A stretch of DNA of 6,611 nt from Candidatus Parcubacteria bacterium (GTDB taxonomy: Bacteria > Patescibacteriota > Patescibacteriia > Patescibacteriales > UBA12075), in assembly GCA_023140595.1 (NCBI GenBank), contig JAGLLI010000071.1, positions 1 to 6,611 of the forward strand, written 5' to 3'. Within the stretch, counting starts at the first letter, position 1, and every line of letters starts with the position of its first letter. Both the position numbers and the translations under genes were made by a program. The notes beneath the pieces are model-generated. The model had not been told where the DNA came from. It searched no databases and was given only the letters and a program-made list of their open reading frames with translations. This document shows, piece after piece, positions 5,256 through 6,611 of the stretch.

Positions 5256-6569
5256 TTAATTAAAATCAATTTTCTTAAAATCACATTCTGCATCTGTGCG
5301 CATAAGATCCTCAATGGTTTGCGCTCGTTCAACTCTGGTTATGGAATTGTCCGGATGAAAAGCTAAAACTTGCGAAGCTCCCCAGCCGTTATAATTTGAT
5401 GTCATTGCCTTGCCATGCGCTCCCGTATCTTGTACAACCAATATATCACCTTCAACAATTGCTGGCATTAACCGATTTTTTGCCAGCTTAAAATTTTCGC
5501 AAAGAGACCCGACAATATCAACCTCCTCCACCATCTCTTCTTTGCCGACAACTTTAATTTCGTGATGAGAATCTTTGTAAATTACCGCCCTAAGAATATC
5601 AGCGGCATCGCAAAAATCAACACCGATAAACTTTCTATATTTTTCCATTACATTAATGCATTTGCCAGCAAGAACTCCGTGCGGCCCCATAACATATCTT
5701 CCTGATTCGGTAAAAAAATTAGGCACATAGCCGTTTTCTTTTTCAAAATCATACAAAGCATCGTTAATGCTTTGCGCCATCAACCAAATATTAAGCGGTG
5801 GCTGCCCGTAATGATAACGAATACCCAATCCTCCGCCCATGTTTATGAATTCAAATTGAATTCCAAGCTTATCTTGTACTTTCCTAACAACATTCAACTG
5901 CATCTTCGCGGTTCCGACTAAATTTTTATAATCCCTTTGATTTGAACAATACATTACATGAATACCAAATTTTTTTGCGCCTAAATCAATGGCTCTCTTG
6001 TAAGCCTCTATGATTTGATCATCTCTTATGCCGTATTTTTGATCCGGTGGATTACCAATAATTTCATTACTTCCTGTTGTTCTTAATTCACCTGGATTAT
6101 AACGAAAACAGATTAATTCAGGAACTCTGGAAATCTTTTTCAAAAAGCTAATATCATCCAAGTTAAGAATACAGCCGACATGCAATGCCAATTCAAGCAA
6201 TTCAACGCTCGTGTTATTGCTAGTGAGCATTATATCCATTGGTCTCGCGCCAACCTTAAGCGCTCTTACTAATTCTGTCGGGGAAGCGCAATCCAGACCA
6301 AACCCCATTTTCAACATTAACTTTAAAACCCATAAATTAGGGCTGGCTTTAACCGCGAAAAAATTTTTACCTTTGTAGGCGGTAAATAATAACTTTTTCA
6401 TCTCAGAAATAGTGCCTCTTATGCCCGTTTCGTCCAAAATATGCGCGGCCGGGCTTAAGGCGCTTTTCGCAATATTATTATTCATAATACCTTGAAAATT
6501 TGGCAATTTTGGTCTAAATTCATCTAAAATATCCTCTATATATCGGAAACAATCTTTCTCTAAAATCAT
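5256..6569 (-). CDS. Diaminopimelate decarboxylase-like PLP enzyme (Orn/DAP/Arg decarboxylase family 2)
   Basis: Fold type III (alanine-racemase-like barrel) decarboxylase of 437 residues from this ATG. Features in order: FFAVKASPN (70-78) with the PLP lysine K74; GLDCASPTEL (91-100); CFRYNPG (154-160); H204 in GIHVMYCSN, at the place of the His that stacks on PLP; NMGGGLGI (243-250), the phosphate-binding glycines; ESGRYVMGPHG (288-298); GSLCEN (354-359) with the partner-subunit cysteine C357; and DTGAHGKAMTSNYNG (381-395). The last two and the general pattern match diaminopimelate decarboxylases, which turn meso-DAP into lysine, in particular a variant typical of Clostridia. Carboxynorspermidine or another amino-acid decarboxylase is less likely but not excluded, so no symbol is given. 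The start is uncertain: the frame is open up to the window edge at 6611, no Shine-Dalgarno precedes 6569, and an internal ATG at 6485 with AAGG nearby would give a more usual 409 residues. First known gene of an operon with the aminotransferase. Confidence 0.85.
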   Translation of the reverse strand: MILEKDCFRYIEDILDEFRPKLPNFQGIMNNNIAKSALSPAAHILDETGIRGTISEMKKLLFTAYKGKNFFAVKASPNLWVLKLMLKMGFGLDCASPTELVRALKVGARPMDIMLTSNNTSVELLELALHVGCILNLDDISFLKKISRVPELICFRYNPGELRTTGSNEIIGNPPDQKYGIRDDQIIEAYKRAIDLGAKKFGIHVMYCSNQRDYKNLVGTAKMQLNVVRKVQDKLGIQFEFINMGGGLGIRYHYGQPPLNIWLMAQSINDALYDFEKENGYVPNFFTESGRYVMGPHGVLAGKCINVMEKYRKFIGVDFCDAADILRAVIYKDSHHEIKVVGKEEMVEEVDIVGSLCENFKLAKNRLMPAIVEGDILVVQDTGAHGKAMTSNYNGWGASQVLAFHPDNSITRVERAQTIEDLMRTDAECDFKKIDFN

Positions 6570-6611
6570 TTGACATTGGCATCTTTTCGGGTCATACAGA
6601 ATACTACCGTC

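Noticed and set aside
1..6611. CRISPR array, tRNA, rRNA, insertion sequence or prophage genes
   Set aside because: No regularly spaced repeats, tRNA-like folds, rRNA sequence, transposase or phage proteins were seen on either strand.

Overview
This window looks like a piece of an AT-rich bacterial chromosome, most likely from a Patescibacteria/CPR lineage of the Parcubacteria type. This is inferred from sequence character and not from any search. The supporting signs are a MurD P-loop written GTKGKGTTSS, a lysine-rich family A DNA polymerase, mixed use of Shine-Dalgarno leaders, and short GC-rich palindromes sitting in frame inside genes. TGA ends the small ORF at 762 and never appears in frame in the long genes. 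That argues for the standard bacterial code and against the TGA=Gly code of Gracilibacteria/Absconditabacteria.

Layout from left to right: (1) 1-445, minus strand, the N-terminal third of murD, cut by the left edge. (2) 446-543, a divergent intergenic region with two overlapping candidate promoters. (3) 544-762, plus strand, a 72-residue two-helix membrane protein of unknown function with a textbook ribosome binding site, followed by a rho-independent terminator at 785-822. (4) 821-3700, minus strand, full-length polA with 5' nuclease, 3'-5' proofreading and polymerase domains. (5) 3701-3854, an intergenic region with the polA promoter and the terminator of the next unit. (6) 3855-5234 and 5256-6569, minus strand, a two-gene operon: a diaminopimelate-decarboxylase-like PLP enzyme upstream and a class I/II aminotransferase 21 bases downstream. 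The decarboxylase frame stays open to the right edge, so its true start is uncertain.

Functionally there are three unrelated units: peptidoglycan precursor synthesis (murD), DNA repair/replication (polA) and amino-acid metabolism (decarboxylase plus aminotransferase, possibly the end of lysine synthesis). The small membrane protein is its own transcription unit.

The most interesting signal is a small palindromic element. Two nearly identical 24-base copies (22 of 24 identical) lie in the same reading frame in two different domains of polA, each adding a peptide RN(S/R)ALPCS at a place where a surface loop is expected. A GC-rich 20-base perfect palindrome with the same GAAC...GTTC ends sits in murD. 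This resembles, by analogy, the in-frame palindromic elements of Rickettsia genes.
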